NCBI RefSeq assembly: GCF_000376805.1
Contig: NZ_AQXT01000002.1
Span: 1,488,001 to 1,552,000 of the forward strand
Direction: 5' to 3'
DNA length: 64,000 bases
Source: Henriciella marina DSM 19595
Lineage (GTDB): Bacteria; Pseudomonadota; Alphaproteobacteria; Caulobacterales; Hyphomonadaceae
A program made the position numbers and the translations under genes. The notes below the pieces were generated by a model that saw only the letters and a list, made by a program, of their open reading frames with translations, was not told the origin of the DNA and made no database searches. Below, in pieces: positions 1-9,209 of this stretch. Numbering within the stretch: the stretch's first letter is position 1; each line of letters opens with the position of its first letter.

Positions 1-1
1 G

Positions 2-1024
2 AGGCCGGAGCATGACGCCGCGCGCCGCATCTGGACCGACAGACTGGCGCCAGAACTCTCCTCGATGGAGACGGCGCGAAAATCGGCGCTGAACCGTGCA
101 TTCATGTACACGATTGCAACTGTCGCTTTTATCGCGGCCCTCACCTTCTCGGCGATCATTGCGGTGGGCTTCGAGACCATTTTTCCATTCGGCATTTTTG
201 CAGCTGTGCTGGCCGCCTTCGTCGCGAGCGCCGCGGTCTGGATGCCTGTCTTCACGATGAAGTCGCAGACCAAGCAGCTCGTCGTTGGCGCGGCTTGCGA
301 GCCGTTTGGCTTCAAGTATCACACACTTCACCCGGACATGGATGGCGTCAGCGGGATGCGCAGCCTTGGAAGCTGGCTGAAGGTCAATCGCTCCGGCGTC
401 TTTTCGAACAACAACGAGCCGCCCACCCCGGCCTTTGACCGGTTGAAATCCGTTGGCCTGATGCCGTCCTATGACAGCCGGAAGTTTGAGGATCTGATCG
501 AAGGGCAGCGCGCCTCTGCCGCCTTTACCCTGGTCGAGTGCAAGCTCACCGAGCAGCAGGGTTCAGGCAAGAACCGGCGGACGGTCACGAAATTCCAGGG
601 CCTCTTGCTCAACATCGAATACCCTGACCGTTTCCTGGGCCGCACGCTTATCGCACGCGATGGCTGGTGGAGCTGGGGCCGCAAGAATGGCATGCAGAAG
701 GTCGATCTCGTCTCGAAGGAACTGGAAGACGCCTTCACCGTCTACTCGACCGACCAGGTCGAGGCGCGCAGCTTGTTGACGCCTGACCGGATGGAGCGGC
801 TGATCGCGCTGGAGCGCCACTTTAAAGGCGCCAAACTGCGCGGCGTCTTCGAAGACGGCCATTTGACGATTGCCCTCGAAGCCAAAGATCAGTTCGAGGC
901 GGGATCAATTTTCAAGCCCCTGATGGACCCGGATCGCTTCATCGAAACCCTGAACGAGATCGGCCTTGTCTGCGACCTCATCGACGGTTTCCTGACGCGC
1001 GAGTGGTACAAGGACAAGATCTGA
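2..1024 (+). CDS. DUF3137 family membrane protein, 5'-truncated by window edge
   Basis: Envelope protein of the DUF3137 family, for which I know no defined biochemical role. The frame is open from base 2 without a stop. The residues before the first ATG (base 65) read as a charged helix ending LAPELSSME, as expected for the family N-terminus, so the true start probably lies left of the window and the 319-residue ATG-65 version is a minimum. Two hydrophobic membrane segments lie near residues 13-35 and 41-60 of that version. A soluble domain follows, with the family block DQVEAR...LLTPDRMERL near residue 229. It precedes the hfs locus by about 175 bases and need not be related to it. The family call is from recognised motifs. 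Confidence 0.75.
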   Translation, partial: RPEHDAARRIWTDRLAPELSSMETARKSALNRAFMYTIATVAFIAALTFSAIIAVGFETIFPFGIFAAVLAAFVASAAVWMPVFTMKSQTKQLVVGAACEPFGFKYHTLHPDMDGVSGMRSLGSWLKVNRSGVFSNNNEPPTPAFDRLKSVGLMPSYDSRKFEDLIEGQRASAAFTLVECKLTEQQGSGKNRRTVTKFQGLLLNIEYPDRFLGRTLIARDGWWSWGRKNGMQKVDLVSKELEDAFTVYSTDQVEARSLLTPDRMERLIALERHFKGAKLRGVFEDGHLTIALEAKDQFEAGSIFKPLMDPDRFIETLNEIGLVCDLIDGFLTREWYKDKI

Positions 1025-1199
1025 CGCTCTGCAGCTCAGTGCAGGCTCGAATCTTGCACCGCCACGCTCTCTCTATCGCGCGAAACTTTACTGGAATCAG
1101 AACCATTTCGCCGATTTGCGTGAAATTTCATGCATCTTGCGAAGCCAATATTGATCCTGTTCTGGCACATGTGACGCCAAGTTGTACGAGACCGAGGCG

Positions 1200-2732
1200 A
1201 TGGCCGAAGGATTTTCCAGTTTGGCCAAACCGGCCAATAGCAATACGCCGCCCGAAGCAGCCCATCTTGTTTCCACGGCTATCAACTCGCCCGCCGATCT
1301 GTCGGCCGGGGCGCAGCGCATCCATCACAGAAACCATCCGATCAACCGGGGCCTCCTGCGCGCAACGCTGAAATCGATCGATATTGCCGCTGCCATTCTC
1401 GTTGCCTGGTTCACGCTATCACTGACCGGAAACAGCGTCCTGCACTCTTCCGTTAGCCTTGTCCTGCCGTTTGCGCTCATCCCTGCGGCAGTACGATGGG
1501 GCCTCAAGGCCAGCGAGTCCTATGCGCTGTCCTATGCCCGGCCCGTCACCGAACACATGATCCGCTCATGCATTGGTGCAGGTTACGGCCTTGCCGCGCT
1601 CTGCGCCCTGACGGCGATTTTCTATGACAGCACGCAGACGCGTTGGGTGATGGGCGCGTCCTATCTCACATTCTGCGTGATTATCGCGGTCCACGCCCAC
1701 TTTATCGTGCTGTTCAAAGTCTTCACCCGCAACGGCGTTCTGTCTGAGAATGTCGTGCTCGTCGGGGCGACGCCGAACGCCCAGCGGCTGCTCAGCCGCA
1801 ATGGTGAAACCCGCGAACTAAACGTTGTCGGGGTCTTTGACGACCGGCTCTCGCGTGCCCCGAAGACGATGGAGGGTGTACCTGTTCTGGGACGCCTTGA
1901 TGATCTGATGAACTGGGAACGCCTGCCGGAAATCGACCGGATCGTGGTAACAGTGACATCGGATGCGCGTCACCGCGTGCGTGAGCTGATCGACCGTCTA
2001 CGCGTCCTGCCGCAGCGTGTCGTCCTTTTGCTCGACCTTGAAGGTTTCGACCCGGAGACCGAAAGCCTGGCGGAAATTGCACGCTCACCTGCCGCCTATG
2101 TATCTGGCGCACCTGACGACACGCGCCGCGCGACAATGAAGCGGGCCTCCGACATTTTGTTTGCCAGCCTCATGCTGGTCGCTTTCAGCCCGGTCCTCCT
2201 TCTCACGGCGCTCGCTGTAAAACTCGACAGTCCGGGGCCGATCCTCTTTCGCCAGCGCCGGCAGGGCTTCAACAATCAGGTGATCCGTGTCTGGAAGTTC
2301 CGCTCCATGCGCCATGATCCGGTTGCCGCTGAACGCATGTCCCGCCAGACTGAAAGCGATGATGAGCGCGTGACGCGCGTCGGCAAATTCATCCGCGCCT
2401 GCTCACTGGATGAGCTGCCACAGCTGATCAATGTGCTGCGCGGCGAAATGTCGATCGTTGGCCCGCGCCCGCACGCGCTCGGCATGACCGCCGAGAATGA
2501 TGAGGTCCAGGCCATCGTCGGCGACTATGCGCACCGTCACCGTGTCAAACCTGGCATTACCGGCTGGGCGCAAGTGAACGGATCGCGCGGGCCAGTCCAT
2601 ACACGCGAAGAAGTGCGCGACCGCATCCGGCTCGATATGGAATATGTGAACCGCGCGTCTTTCTGGTTCGATCTGTTCATCATGCTGATCACTGCCCCCT
2701 GCCTGCTCGGCGATTTCAACCGTCAGCGTTAG
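1200..2732 (+). CDS. hfsE: Polyprenyl glycosylphosphotransferase (HfsE/WcaJ type)
   Basis: Initiates polysaccharide repeat-unit synthesis by moving a hexose-1-phosphate from a nucleotide sugar to undecaprenyl phosphate at the inner membrane. The N-terminal half has several membrane helices and a CoA-binding-like Rossmann segment (VVLVGATPNAQRLL). The C-terminal bacterial sugar transferase domain carries LDSPGPILFRQRR, KFRSM, DELPQLINVL and GPRPHAL. ATG 1200 is chosen over an upstream TTG at 1182, although its Shine-Dalgarno is weak and close. The next gene starts 11 bases after the stop. The name hfsE follows from the surrounding holdfast genes; PssY/PssZ-type paralogues look the same at this level. 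Confidence 0.85.
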   Translation: MAEGFSSLAKPANSNTPPEAAHLVSTAINSPADLSAGAQRIHHRNHPINRGLLRATLKSIDIAAAILVAWFTLSLTGNSVLHSSVSLVLPFALIPAAVRWGLKASESYALSYARPVTEHMIRSCIGAGYGLAALCALTAIFYDSTQTRWVMGASYLTFCVIIAVHAHFIVLFKVFTRNGVLSENVVLVGATPNAQRLLSRNGETRELNVVGVFDDRLSRAPKTMEGVPVLGRLDDLMNWERLPEIDRIVVTVTSDARHRVRELIDRLRVLPQRVVLLLDLEGFDPETESLAEIARSPAAYVSGAPDDTRRATMKRASDILFASLMLVAFSPVLLLTALAVKLDSPGPILFRQRRQGFNNQVIRVWKFRSMRHDPVAAERMSRQTESDDERVTRVGKFIRACSLDELPQLINVLRGEMSIVGPRPHALGMTAENDEVQAIVGDYAHRHRVKPGITGWAQVNGSRGPVHTREEVRDRIRLDMEYVNRASFWFDLFIMLITAPCLLGDFNRQR

Positions 2733-2743
2733 GGACAGATATC

Positions 2744-3733
2744 ATGTCCAACATCGCTGCCTCTTCTCTACAGCCCATCAGCGGTTCGGCGTCTGGCGAC
2801 CGGGACACTGGCGAGACGGTCTGGACCAATGGCAAGCCAGCCGCAGGCCAGATCGCCGTCTGCGTGCCTTTCTACCGCGATGATCCGGCCCATCTGGCCA
2901 AGGCGCTATCGGGCATGACGGGCGCGGAGACGACGTCGCTTATCTTCTATGATGATGGCAGCGGCGACGACGCCATCACGGTCGGCCTGAAAGAAGCGCT
3001 TTCGAGGCATCCCGGCGCAGCATGCCTTGTCACCGCCACGGTCAATTGCGGACGCGCCCATGCACGCAACCGACTGGCGGGCCTTGCCGCGCAGGACTGG
3101 ATCCTCTTCCTCGATGCCGACATGCAACCTGACGATGGCGCGTTCATCGACCGCTACATAAGCGCGATAGAGGCTTCGGGCGGTCCCGCCGTCATTTCTG
3201 GCGGCTTCAGCCTTCTCCACACGCGCCCAAGCCCTGAGACCCGCCTTCATGCCGCCCAATCGCGCCGCTCTGAATGCCTCGATGCCGAGACCCGCAACAA
3301 GGCGCCGGGCCTCTACCTCTTTACGTCGAACATTCTTGTGCACCGCACCGTACTGGAGACCGTCCCGTTCGATGATGGGTATGAAGGATGGGGCTGGGAA
3401 GATGTCGACTGGGGCCTCAGCGTCGTCGCGTCCTATCCATTGCGCCACATCGACAATCCGGCGACGCATCTCGGTCTAGATGAGACCGGCGCGCTGCTCG
3501 ACAAATTTGGCGGCTCTGGCCGAAACTTTGCCCGGCTCGCCCGCCGCCACCCGGACGCCATCAGCCAGATGCCACTCTACAGAATGGCCAAGCTTTTCAG
3601 CCGGTTTCCGGCCCGCAGTTTTCTCCAGCGTCTCGCGCGCGGCGGGGCTGCTTTCAGGCCTTTCCCGGTTGGTCTGCGGCTTGCATGCTTGAAGACATAC
3701 CGGGCGCTCGCATATTCGAAGGACATATCATGA
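2744..3733 (+). CDS. Family 2 glycosyltransferase of holdfast-type locus
   Basis: Cytoplasmic GT-A fold glycosyltransferase expected to add a sugar to the lipid-linked repeat unit. It shows the N-terminal IAVCVPFYRD strand, the DDGSGDDA loop, a DAD metal-binding motif in FLDADMQ, and GWGWEDVDWGL, which matches the acceptor-side ED motif of family 2. An AGGGACAG ribosome site precedes ATG 2744. The stop overlaps the next gene's start in an ATGA, so this is the second gene of a tightly coupled four-gene operon. Hirschia holdfast loci carry two such enzymes (HfsG and HfsL); this could be the HfsL counterpart, but I cannot decide from motifs. Confidence 0.8.
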   Translation: MSNIAASSLQPISGSASGDRDTGETVWTNGKPAAGQIAVCVPFYRDDPAHLAKALSGMTGAETTSLIFYDDGSGDDAITVGLKEALSRHPGAACLVTATVNCGRAHARNRLAGLAAQDWILFLDADMQPDDGAFIDRYISAIEASGGPAVISGGFSLLHTRPSPETRLHAAQSRRSECLDAETRNKAPGLYLFTSNILVHRTVLETVPFDDGYEGWGWEDVDWGLSVVASYPLRHIDNPATHLGLDETGALLDKFGGSGRNFARLARRHPDAISQMPLYRMAKLFSRFPARSFLQRLARGGAAFRPFPVGLRLACLKTYRALAYSKDIS

Positions 3734-4515
3734 CCGCAGCAGCGCTATCTGCCTATCAGCCTTCCGACTCGCTACTGGCGAAGTTCCGCCGCCGTGCGGC
3801 CCGCTGGCATACCGCGCGCCCGCTTGATGCCGCGCCGAAGCGTACGCGCATCTGTTTTACATTTGACGATTTTCCTAAGTCTGCCGCCGACACAGGCGCC
3901 GAAATCCTCGACGAGGTCGGTGCCAAGGGCTGCTATTATGCCTGCACTGGCATGGCGGGCACTGAGAACCACCTTGGCAAGCTGTTCGATGAGCGCGACC
4001 TGAAAGCGCTGACGGCGGCCGGCCACGAGATCGGCGCGCATACACAGACCCATCTCGATTGCAGTCAGGCGCCCGCCTCCATTGTTCTGTCCGATATCGA
4101 CGCGAACCTCCGCAACCTCGTGGCAATGGGACATGATGCCATCGTTCGCCAGTTTGCCTGGCCCTATGGTGAGACGCGCCGCGACCTGAAGCCGAGACTG
4201 GCGACGCGCTTTGACGCGGTGCGCGGCATTCATGCCGGCGTGAACCGCGAGCGCGCAGACCTGATGCAGCTGACAGCGCTTGAGCTCGACGCAAACGAGA
4301 GCAGTGTTGAGCGCGCTGCCGCCGCCATTGAAAACGCGGCGGGTGAGCCTGCGTGGATTTTCGTTTTCACCCATGATGTTCGTGACAATCACAGCAAGTG
4401 GGGCACGACTCCTGCGCATTTCCGCCGTCTGGTCCGGCTTGCGCGCGATACGGGCGCGGTGCTGGAAACGCCATCGGCTGCGCTGGACGCAATCATGGTA
4501 AAAGAGCGTGCATGA
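3730..4515 (+). CDS. hfsH: Polysaccharide deacetylase (HfsH type)
   Basis: NodB-family carbohydrate deacetylase, likely to remove acetyl groups from N-acetylglucosamine residues of holdfast polysaccharide, which in Caulobacter is needed for adhesion. Motif 1 is TFDDFP, motif 2 is GAHTQTHLD (metal-binding histidines), motif 3 is FAWPYGE, and a late FTHDV matches motif 5. No signal peptide is visible, consistent with a cytoplasmic enzyme acting on lipid-linked precursors. ATG 3730 sits in an ATGA overlap with the upstream glycosyltransferase, and its own TGA overlaps the next ATG. A longer in-frame start at 3685 would overlap the upstream gene and is less likely. Confidence 0.85.
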   Translation: MTAAALSAYQPSDSLLAKFRRRAARWHTARPLDAAPKRTRICFTFDDFPKSAADTGAEILDEVGAKGCYYACTGMAGTENHLGKLFDERDLKALTAAGHEIGAHTQTHLDCSQAPASIVLSDIDANLRNLVAMGHDAIVRQFAWPYGETRRDLKPRLATRFDAVRGIHAGVNRERADLMQLTALELDANESSVERAAAAIENAAGEPAWIFVFTHDVRDNHSKWGTTPAHFRRLVRLARDTGAVLETPSAALDAIMVKERA

Positions 4516-5516
4516 CGCACGAACCCCTCACCATTGTCATACCGACCTATAACAGACCGGACGGGCTTTATCGCGCCGTCGAGAGCCTGTTCTGGCAGAG
4601 CGCGGCGGCATCTGGCTTTCGGGTCATGGTCGTCGACAATTCGGCTGACGCCTCTGCCCGCCTGACATTCGACACCCTCAAAGACCGCGCGCCGCAGAAG
4701 CTCGAGCTGAGCTATTTGCATGTGCCAGAGGCCGGCGTCGCAAATGCGCGCAATTCCGCTGTCGCTGAGCTGAAGACGCCTTTGATTGCCTTCATAGACG
4801 ATGACCAGTCAGCGCCGCCCAGCTGGATCGAAGAGCTCCTGAAAGCCTACGAGACATTCAGGGCCGCCGTCACCTTCGGCCCGGTTGAGACGGTGCTGCC
4901 GGATACCGTAGTCAAGCATCGCGCCTATTATGAGGGTTTCTTTGCCAGAGAGCCTAACCTTCCCGCCGGCTATATCGACAAACCGTTTGGATGCGGCAAC
5001 TGCCTGATCGACGCGCGACAAGTGCCAAAGAACAGAATGTGGTTCGATGTTCGGATGAATGAGGTTGGCGGGGAAGATGACCTTCTGTTCGGACGTATCC
5101 GGGCCGCAAAGGGCAAATTCGCCTGGGCGCCCAAAGCAAGCGTGCAAGAGCACCCCCTGCCCCAGCGGATCAAGCTGACCTATACGCTGCGCCGTGCCTT
5201 TGCGTATGGTCAGGGGCCGTGCACGCTCGCGCGAAAGTCGGAGCCTTCGCGCTATGACAAGCTGCTGATGTGGGTCCTGTGGGGCGGTGCCAAGTTTGGC
5301 CTGCACGCATCGATCTGGGCAGCACTCCGCATCATCGGACACAGCAACCGAGCATTTGAGGCCGACAAGGCAATTCGCGGGCTTGGAAAGGTGCTGTTCT
5401 GGAAAAAACTTCGATTTTACGGGACATCCACCGTGACGCAGCTTTCAGAGCCGGTGTTGCTGAACTCTAACAAGCCCGGGCCTGCGGAAGAGACCCGTCT
5501 GCGCGCCTCCGGGTGA
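4512..5516 (+). CDS. Family 2 glycosyltransferase of holdfast-type locus
   Basis: Second GT-A glycosyltransferase of the operon. The N-terminus TIVIPTYNRPDGLYRAVESL is a textbook family 2 start. It is followed by VVDNSADAS, the AGVANARNSAV substrate segment, the metal site FIDDDQSAPPSW and VGGEDDLLFGRI. A hydrophobic stretch near residues 255-275 may associate with the membrane. ATG 4512 overlaps the deacetylase stop (ATGA); the frame extends upstream but only inside that gene. The last 72 bases overlap the 3' end of the convergent polymerase gene. This may be the HfsG counterpart, an N-acetylglucosaminyltransferase, but the donor sugar is not readable from sequence. Confidence 0.8.
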   Translation: MTHEPLTIVIPTYNRPDGLYRAVESLFWQSAAASGFRVMVVDNSADASARLTFDTLKDRAPQKLELSYLHVPEAGVANARNSAVAELKTPLIAFIDDDQSAPPSWIEELLKAYETFRAAVTFGPVETVLPDTVVKHRAYYEGFFAREPNLPAGYIDKPFGCGNCLIDARQVPKNRMWFDVRMNEVGGEDDLLFGRIRAAKGKFAWAPKASVQEHPLPQRIKLTYTLRRAFAYGQGPCTLARKSEPSRYDKLLMWVLWGGAKFGLHASIWAALRIIGHSNRAFEADKAIRGLGKVLFWKKLRFYGTSTVTQLSEPVLLNSNKPGPAEETRLRASG

Positions 5517-6812
5517 CGGCTGCTGGCGCTCCGGCGCTGTGTATTGCGGCTCCGGCTCGCGCGCGCCTTGCAGGCTAAGCGCCGTCTTTGCCGCGACGGC
5601 CACATAGGTCACCCAGACAATCGCATTCTGCTGAAGCGCAATACTCTCCGACAGGCTGAAAAGCAGGAACTGCCCGGCAACGCCAAGCGCGAAAATACCA
5701 AGCCAGCTATCGATCGAGAGCCAGGCGGCCCGCAGGACGAGAAGCGCGAAATTCAGGACGAGCAGCCCAAGTCCGGTCAGGCCGACCCCGAGGGCGGTCT
5801 CCAGCCAGCCATTGTGCGCTGTCGGCACTAGCCACTCTGTTGCGGCACGCACACGGTAGGCAGGCATGGACTCCAGTTGCCAGAACGCACCGTATCCATA
5901 CCCCAGCAATGGACGGTCCGCGATCGCGTCGATCAGAACGCTCCAGATATCGGTCCGGCCGGTCAGGGTCGCATCGCGCCCGAGAAGGTTGAAAATGAGG
6001 GCCGGGTTGATCGCCATGATCGCGGCAAATCCGGCGACAAGCACGATCCCTATCCAGAGTGATGAGATGGTCGTGGCTGCCCCGCGCCGGCTGACCCAAC
6101 CGGCAAAGAGGACGCCGAAGCCGAAAAGAAGGCCTAACAAAGCAGTCTTTGAGGTCGAGAAAACGACCAGAACGCAGCAGAGAAAAACGGCTGTGCCCCA
6201 TACCGGACGCCATGGCTTGTCGAGGACAAACAGGAACGCACAGATAAATGCCGCGCGGGCCATATGGCCGCCCATGGCGTTCTTTTCCCACCATAGCCCG
6301 CGCCAGGCGCCCGGATGCACCTCGGTCATGATGGCGAAGCCGGGCGAGACAAGAATAGACCCGAGCGAGACGAGCGCCATGAAGAGCCAGACCGCCCCCA
6401 GCAAGCGAAGGAGCGTGCGCCAGTCATAGCGCGCGGCGAGGAACAGGCCCGCAAGGCTGGTTGCGACAACGGCAATAGACCTGCGCTCAGTGAGCGCTGG
6501 ATCGAGGGACCAGAGAAAGGAGGACGCAGTGATGGCAAGCAGTCCGATCAAAAACGGCAACCTGATCGTCGCTGCGAAAAGTGGCCGGATCTTCCAAAGG
6601 CACCCAGCGATCACCAGGCCGTAAACCGGGAGCCAGAGCATGCGGAGGAATGCGCTGCTTTCGGTATCGTATTCGTCTGCGAAGAGACGTGGCAGCAGAC
6701 CCTCTGTGAAGAGGACAAGGCAGATGAAGGCGAGGCAAAGCTCAACCGCGAGGAAGACCCCCGCGCCAAGCGATCGCTGATTATCCGGCGAGCCGGTCTG
6801 CGAAGTGTGCAT
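5445..6812 (-). CDS. hfsC: O-antigen ligase/polymerase-like membrane protein (HfsC type)
   Basis: Inner-membrane polymerase-like protein of the Wzy/WaaL family that would join lipid-linked repeat units in the periplasm. About ten to twelve hydrophobic helices are visible. A periplasmic loop carries GRTDIWSVLIDAIADRPLLG followed by GYGYGAFW and TAHNGWLE, the block conserved in this family. Residues after about 420 are polar and proline-rich, and that tail is what overlaps the convergent glycosyltransferase by 72 bases. The ATG lies 32 bases inside the end of the upstream HfsB-like gene, so translation is probably coupled. Its neighbours support the name hfsC. Confidence 0.8.
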   Translation of the reverse strand: MHTSQTGSPDNQRSLGAGVFLAVELCLAFICLVLFTEGLLPRLFADEYDTESSAFLRMLWLPVYGLVIAGCLWKIRPLFAATIRLPFLIGLLAITASSFLWSLDPALTERRSIAVVATSLAGLFLAARYDWRTLLRLLGAVWLFMALVSLGSILVSPGFAIMTEVHPGAWRGLWWEKNAMGGHMARAAFICAFLFVLDKPWRPVWGTAVFLCCVLVVFSTSKTALLGLLFGFGVLFAGWVSRRGAATTISSLWIGIVLVAGFAAIMAINPALIFNLLGRDATLTGRTDIWSVLIDAIADRPLLGYGYGAFWQLESMPAYRVRAATEWLVPTAHNGWLETALGVGLTGLGLLVLNFALLVLRAAWLSIDSWLGIFALGVAGQFLLFSLSESIALQQNAIVWVTYVAVAAKTALSLQGAREPEPQYTAPERQQPSPGGAQTGLFRRPGLVRVQQHRL

Positions 6813-7482
6813 CGGACCCGATCCTGTTCATCACGACGCCGGCAACCTTGCCGCCATGCGCTTCGATCTCATCGCGCAGACCCATGACCTCATCGGCGCC
6901 GGTGGAATCAGCTTCAAGGACGAGAAAGATGCCATCCATCTGGGAGGCCATGGCAAGACCTGCTGGCGAGCGTGAGAGGGATGGCGCATCTACAACAACG
7001 GTGCTGGCAACCCGCCGCACCTGCTTCCACCATTCCGGACGCGTGCGAAGCTGAACACGCTGGCCTTTCTGAAGGGCTTCATTCCTGAAGCGTGTGACGA
7101 GAAGGCGGCTATTTTGAATCTGATGGACGGCGAGCAGCTTGCGCGCCCTGGCCGCCTCTTCCGGGCCGGTCAGGGCTGGCGTCACCGAATAGAATGGAAG
7201 TGTACGGAGCGATCCGTCAAAGGCGCGCCCAGGTTTGCCGACCTTCCTGGCGAACCCCTTCTGGAAACCCTTATAGACTGTGTTCTGGCGAAGCCCGAGA
7301 TCAACCAGCCATGTTGGCTGAGACGACCGTTTCGCAAAAAGCAGAGCGACGGAAGCAGCCACGCTGCTCGTCCCCTCACCTTCGCGGGCCGCGATGAACA
7401 TGATGCAGCGGGCACCACTCTCAGGGGTCAGCCGTGAGGCCGCCCTGCCGACTGGCTCCATTCTGTCGCGCAAATCTTTCAT
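6781..7482 (-). CDS. hfsB: HfsB-like CpsD/BY-kinase-fold protein with degenerate P-loop
   Basis: Cytoplasmic partner of the chain-length protein encoded just upstream, with the fold of bacterial tyrosine-kinase ATPases (CpsD/Wzc C-terminal half). Residues 29-42 read FIAAREGEGTSSVA: the P-loop lysine is replaced by threonine (Thr38). A Walker B-like VVVDAPSL and an A'-like WLVDLGLR are present, and no C-terminal tyrosine cluster is visible. ATG 7482 follows a GGAAAC-type ribosome site. The end overlaps hfsC by 32 bases. The missing lysine suggests weak or absent ATP hydrolysis and a structural role; that is inference. Confidence 0.75.
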   Translation of the reverse strand: MKDLRDRMEPVGRAASRLTPESGARCIMFIAAREGEGTSSVAASVALLFAKRSSQPTWLVDLGLRQNTVYKGFQKGFARKVGKPGRAFDGSLRTLPFYSVTPALTGPEEAARARKLLAVHQIQNSRLLVTRFRNEALQKGQRVQLRTRPEWWKQVRRVASTVVVDAPSLSRSPAGLAMASQMDGIFLVLEADSTGADEVMGLRDEIEAHGGKVAGVVMNRIGSDAHFADRLAG

Positions 7483-7565
7483 CAAGCCCGTTTCCTTTAC
7501 AGGTTCGGGCCTAGCATGCGGTTGGTTAACGATTTTCTTAACACGCCGGCTTCGTTTGCTTACCT

Positions 7566-9077
7566 TCAGGCAGCCTTCAGCGAGCCGACCACTTTCAGGC
7601 CGGTCGTGCGTTCAACCGAGCGCGCAGTTGCAAAGCCGCGCCGGGTGAAGGCCCGCAGAAGCCCGGCCATGAGCGCCGTGAACCCTGCAAACAGGAGAGC
7701 GAGTGCCGCGACGGGCATGCGCAGGCTCTTGCCCTTGATGGGCACCCTGGCTGGCTCAAGCACGCGGACACTGTCTGCCGTCTGACCTGAAATCTCCGAG
7801 AGCGCCCGTTCTTCAACTTCGCGTACCGAGAAATTCTCTACATTGCGCTCCAACAGGGCTTTGCGGCGTTGCAGCTCCTGCCATTCCGGCGCCAGATCAT
7901 TGAGCCGTCGTAAACGGGCGTCGATGCCGGCAAGCTGGCGATCGAGCTCTGCTTCCTGAAGGGCCAGAGATTGTTTCTCGGCCTGCAGGGTAGAGGCTGA
8001 CTGCTCAACCGTCTGGTAGACAGGGTTGGGGCCGCGGCGTGTGGTGCCTGCGAGGCCATCGCGTGAAGACAGATAGTTCTGGACCTGCGCAATACGCCGG
8101 TCGATCGCCTGCACTCGCTGGGAGTCTTCAGTATAGCGCGACAGGAGGTCCTCACGCTCGATCCGCAGCTCCATCAGGGATTGGGCCGAGTTGTCCTCGA
8201 CATAGAGGTCCTGCTGAGGTTCAAGCCGCGCCAGTTGCTGATTGTAGATATCAAGCTGGCCATCCACAGCGCTGGCGCGCGACTGTGTCGTTAGCAGTTC
8301 GCCAGACACGGTTGCAAAGAGTTGCTGGGCGGTTGCGCGCTCGCTCTCGAAATCGCCGATGCCATTTGCGCGCAGGAAATCGCGGATGTCTTCCTCCACG
8401 GCGAGGAGCTGCTGCTCGAACTTAACGCGCTGCTCCTGCAGGCTGGCAGAGCCATTGGTCGAGAAGACCTCATTCCGGTAGTCGAGATAGGTATTGATCC
8501 AGGAATTGAGCAGGGCGGCCGAGAGGGTCGCATCCTTGTGCTCCAGAGAAGTGCTGATCACCGGCGTTTTTGGCGCTGTGCCAGCACCGAATGCCTTGCG
8601 CAGGACAGCAACGCCTTTCTGGAAGGTTGCCTCTTCAATTCCGGCATGCGCCGAAGGCGGAGAGCTCGCAATCTTCTCGTCGCGTGCCTCTACAAGTTTC
8701 GGATAAACGCGCGCCAGATCGAAGCCTGCAAGCACACGCTCGGCGACAATGGGACTGCGCAGGACTTCAAGTTCGGCCTGGATAAGCAATTCTTCTTCCG
8801 GGGCGACGCCTTGGGTCTCAACGCCGACCCGTGGGCGGTAGACGTTCTCGTCGCCAATCCGCACAAAGAGACGCGACTGGGCCTCATACTTCTTGGGCAT
8901 CTGGAAGGCGACAAGGAGACCGATCAGGAAGATGGGGATGAAGACCGCAATCATCAGCCACTTGGCGCGCCACAGCTGGAGGATGAGTTCGGCCGGACCC
9001 ATCCGAGGGCGCGATCGTACTGGCATGGACTGCGTTTGCGTCCCGCGCCTTGATCCCCAGTCGGCTGAATTCGGCAT
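7566..9077 (-). CDS. hfsA: Wzz/Wzc-type chain-length co-polymerase (HfsA type)
   Basis: Inner-membrane polysaccharide co-polymerase that spans the periplasm and works with the HfsD export lipoprotein and HfsB. The first transmembrane helix is near residues 42-60 (WLMIAVFIPIFLIGLLVAF). A Wzz domain follows, then a long coiled-coil region rich in Q, E and R (residues about 200-400). The second membrane helix is near the C-terminus (MPVAALALLFAGFTALMAG) after the proline-rich PARVPIKGKSLRMP. An AGGAAAG ribosome site precedes ATG 9077. It is the first gene of an hfsA-hfsB-hfsC operon, divergent from hfsD across a 132-base spacer. Confidence 0.85.
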   Translation of the reverse strand: MPNSADWGSRRGTQTQSMPVRSRPRMGPAELILQLWRAKWLMIAVFIPIFLIGLLVAFQMPKKYEAQSRLFVRIGDENVYRPRVGVETQGVAPEEELLIQAELEVLRSPIVAERVLAGFDLARVYPKLVEARDEKIASSPPSAHAGIEEATFQKGVAVLRKAFGAGTAPKTPVISTSLEHKDATLSAALLNSWINTYLDYRNEVFSTNGSASLQEQRVKFEQQLLAVEEDIRDFLRANGIGDFESERATAQQLFATVSGELLTTQSRASAVDGQLDIYNQQLARLEPQQDLYVEDNSAQSLMELRIEREDLLSRYTEDSQRVQAIDRRIAQVQNYLSSRDGLAGTTRRGPNPVYQTVEQSASTLQAEKQSLALQEAELDRQLAGIDARLRRLNDLAPEWQELQRRKALLERNVENFSVREVEERALSEISGQTADSVRVLEPARVPIKGKSLRMPVAALALLFAGFTALMAGLLRAFTRRGFATARSVERTTGLKVVGSLKAA

Positions 9078-9209
9078 TTAGCGGTCTTTCCTGATCGTCA
9101 AACGAACGCGTTCAACTTTGTCTTCAGGCACGCGGCTTGATAATTCCTTAAACATTAACACTCAGCTTCAAGGTCTCAATATTCCGGAAAGAGATCGTCA
9201 GCCCATCCC

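Noticed and set aside
7525-7542. CtrA box candidate between hfsB and hfsA (TTAAC...TTAAC)
   Set aside because: The half-sites are separated by eight rather than seven bases, and the position is inside the hfsA-hfsB operon rather than at a promoter.
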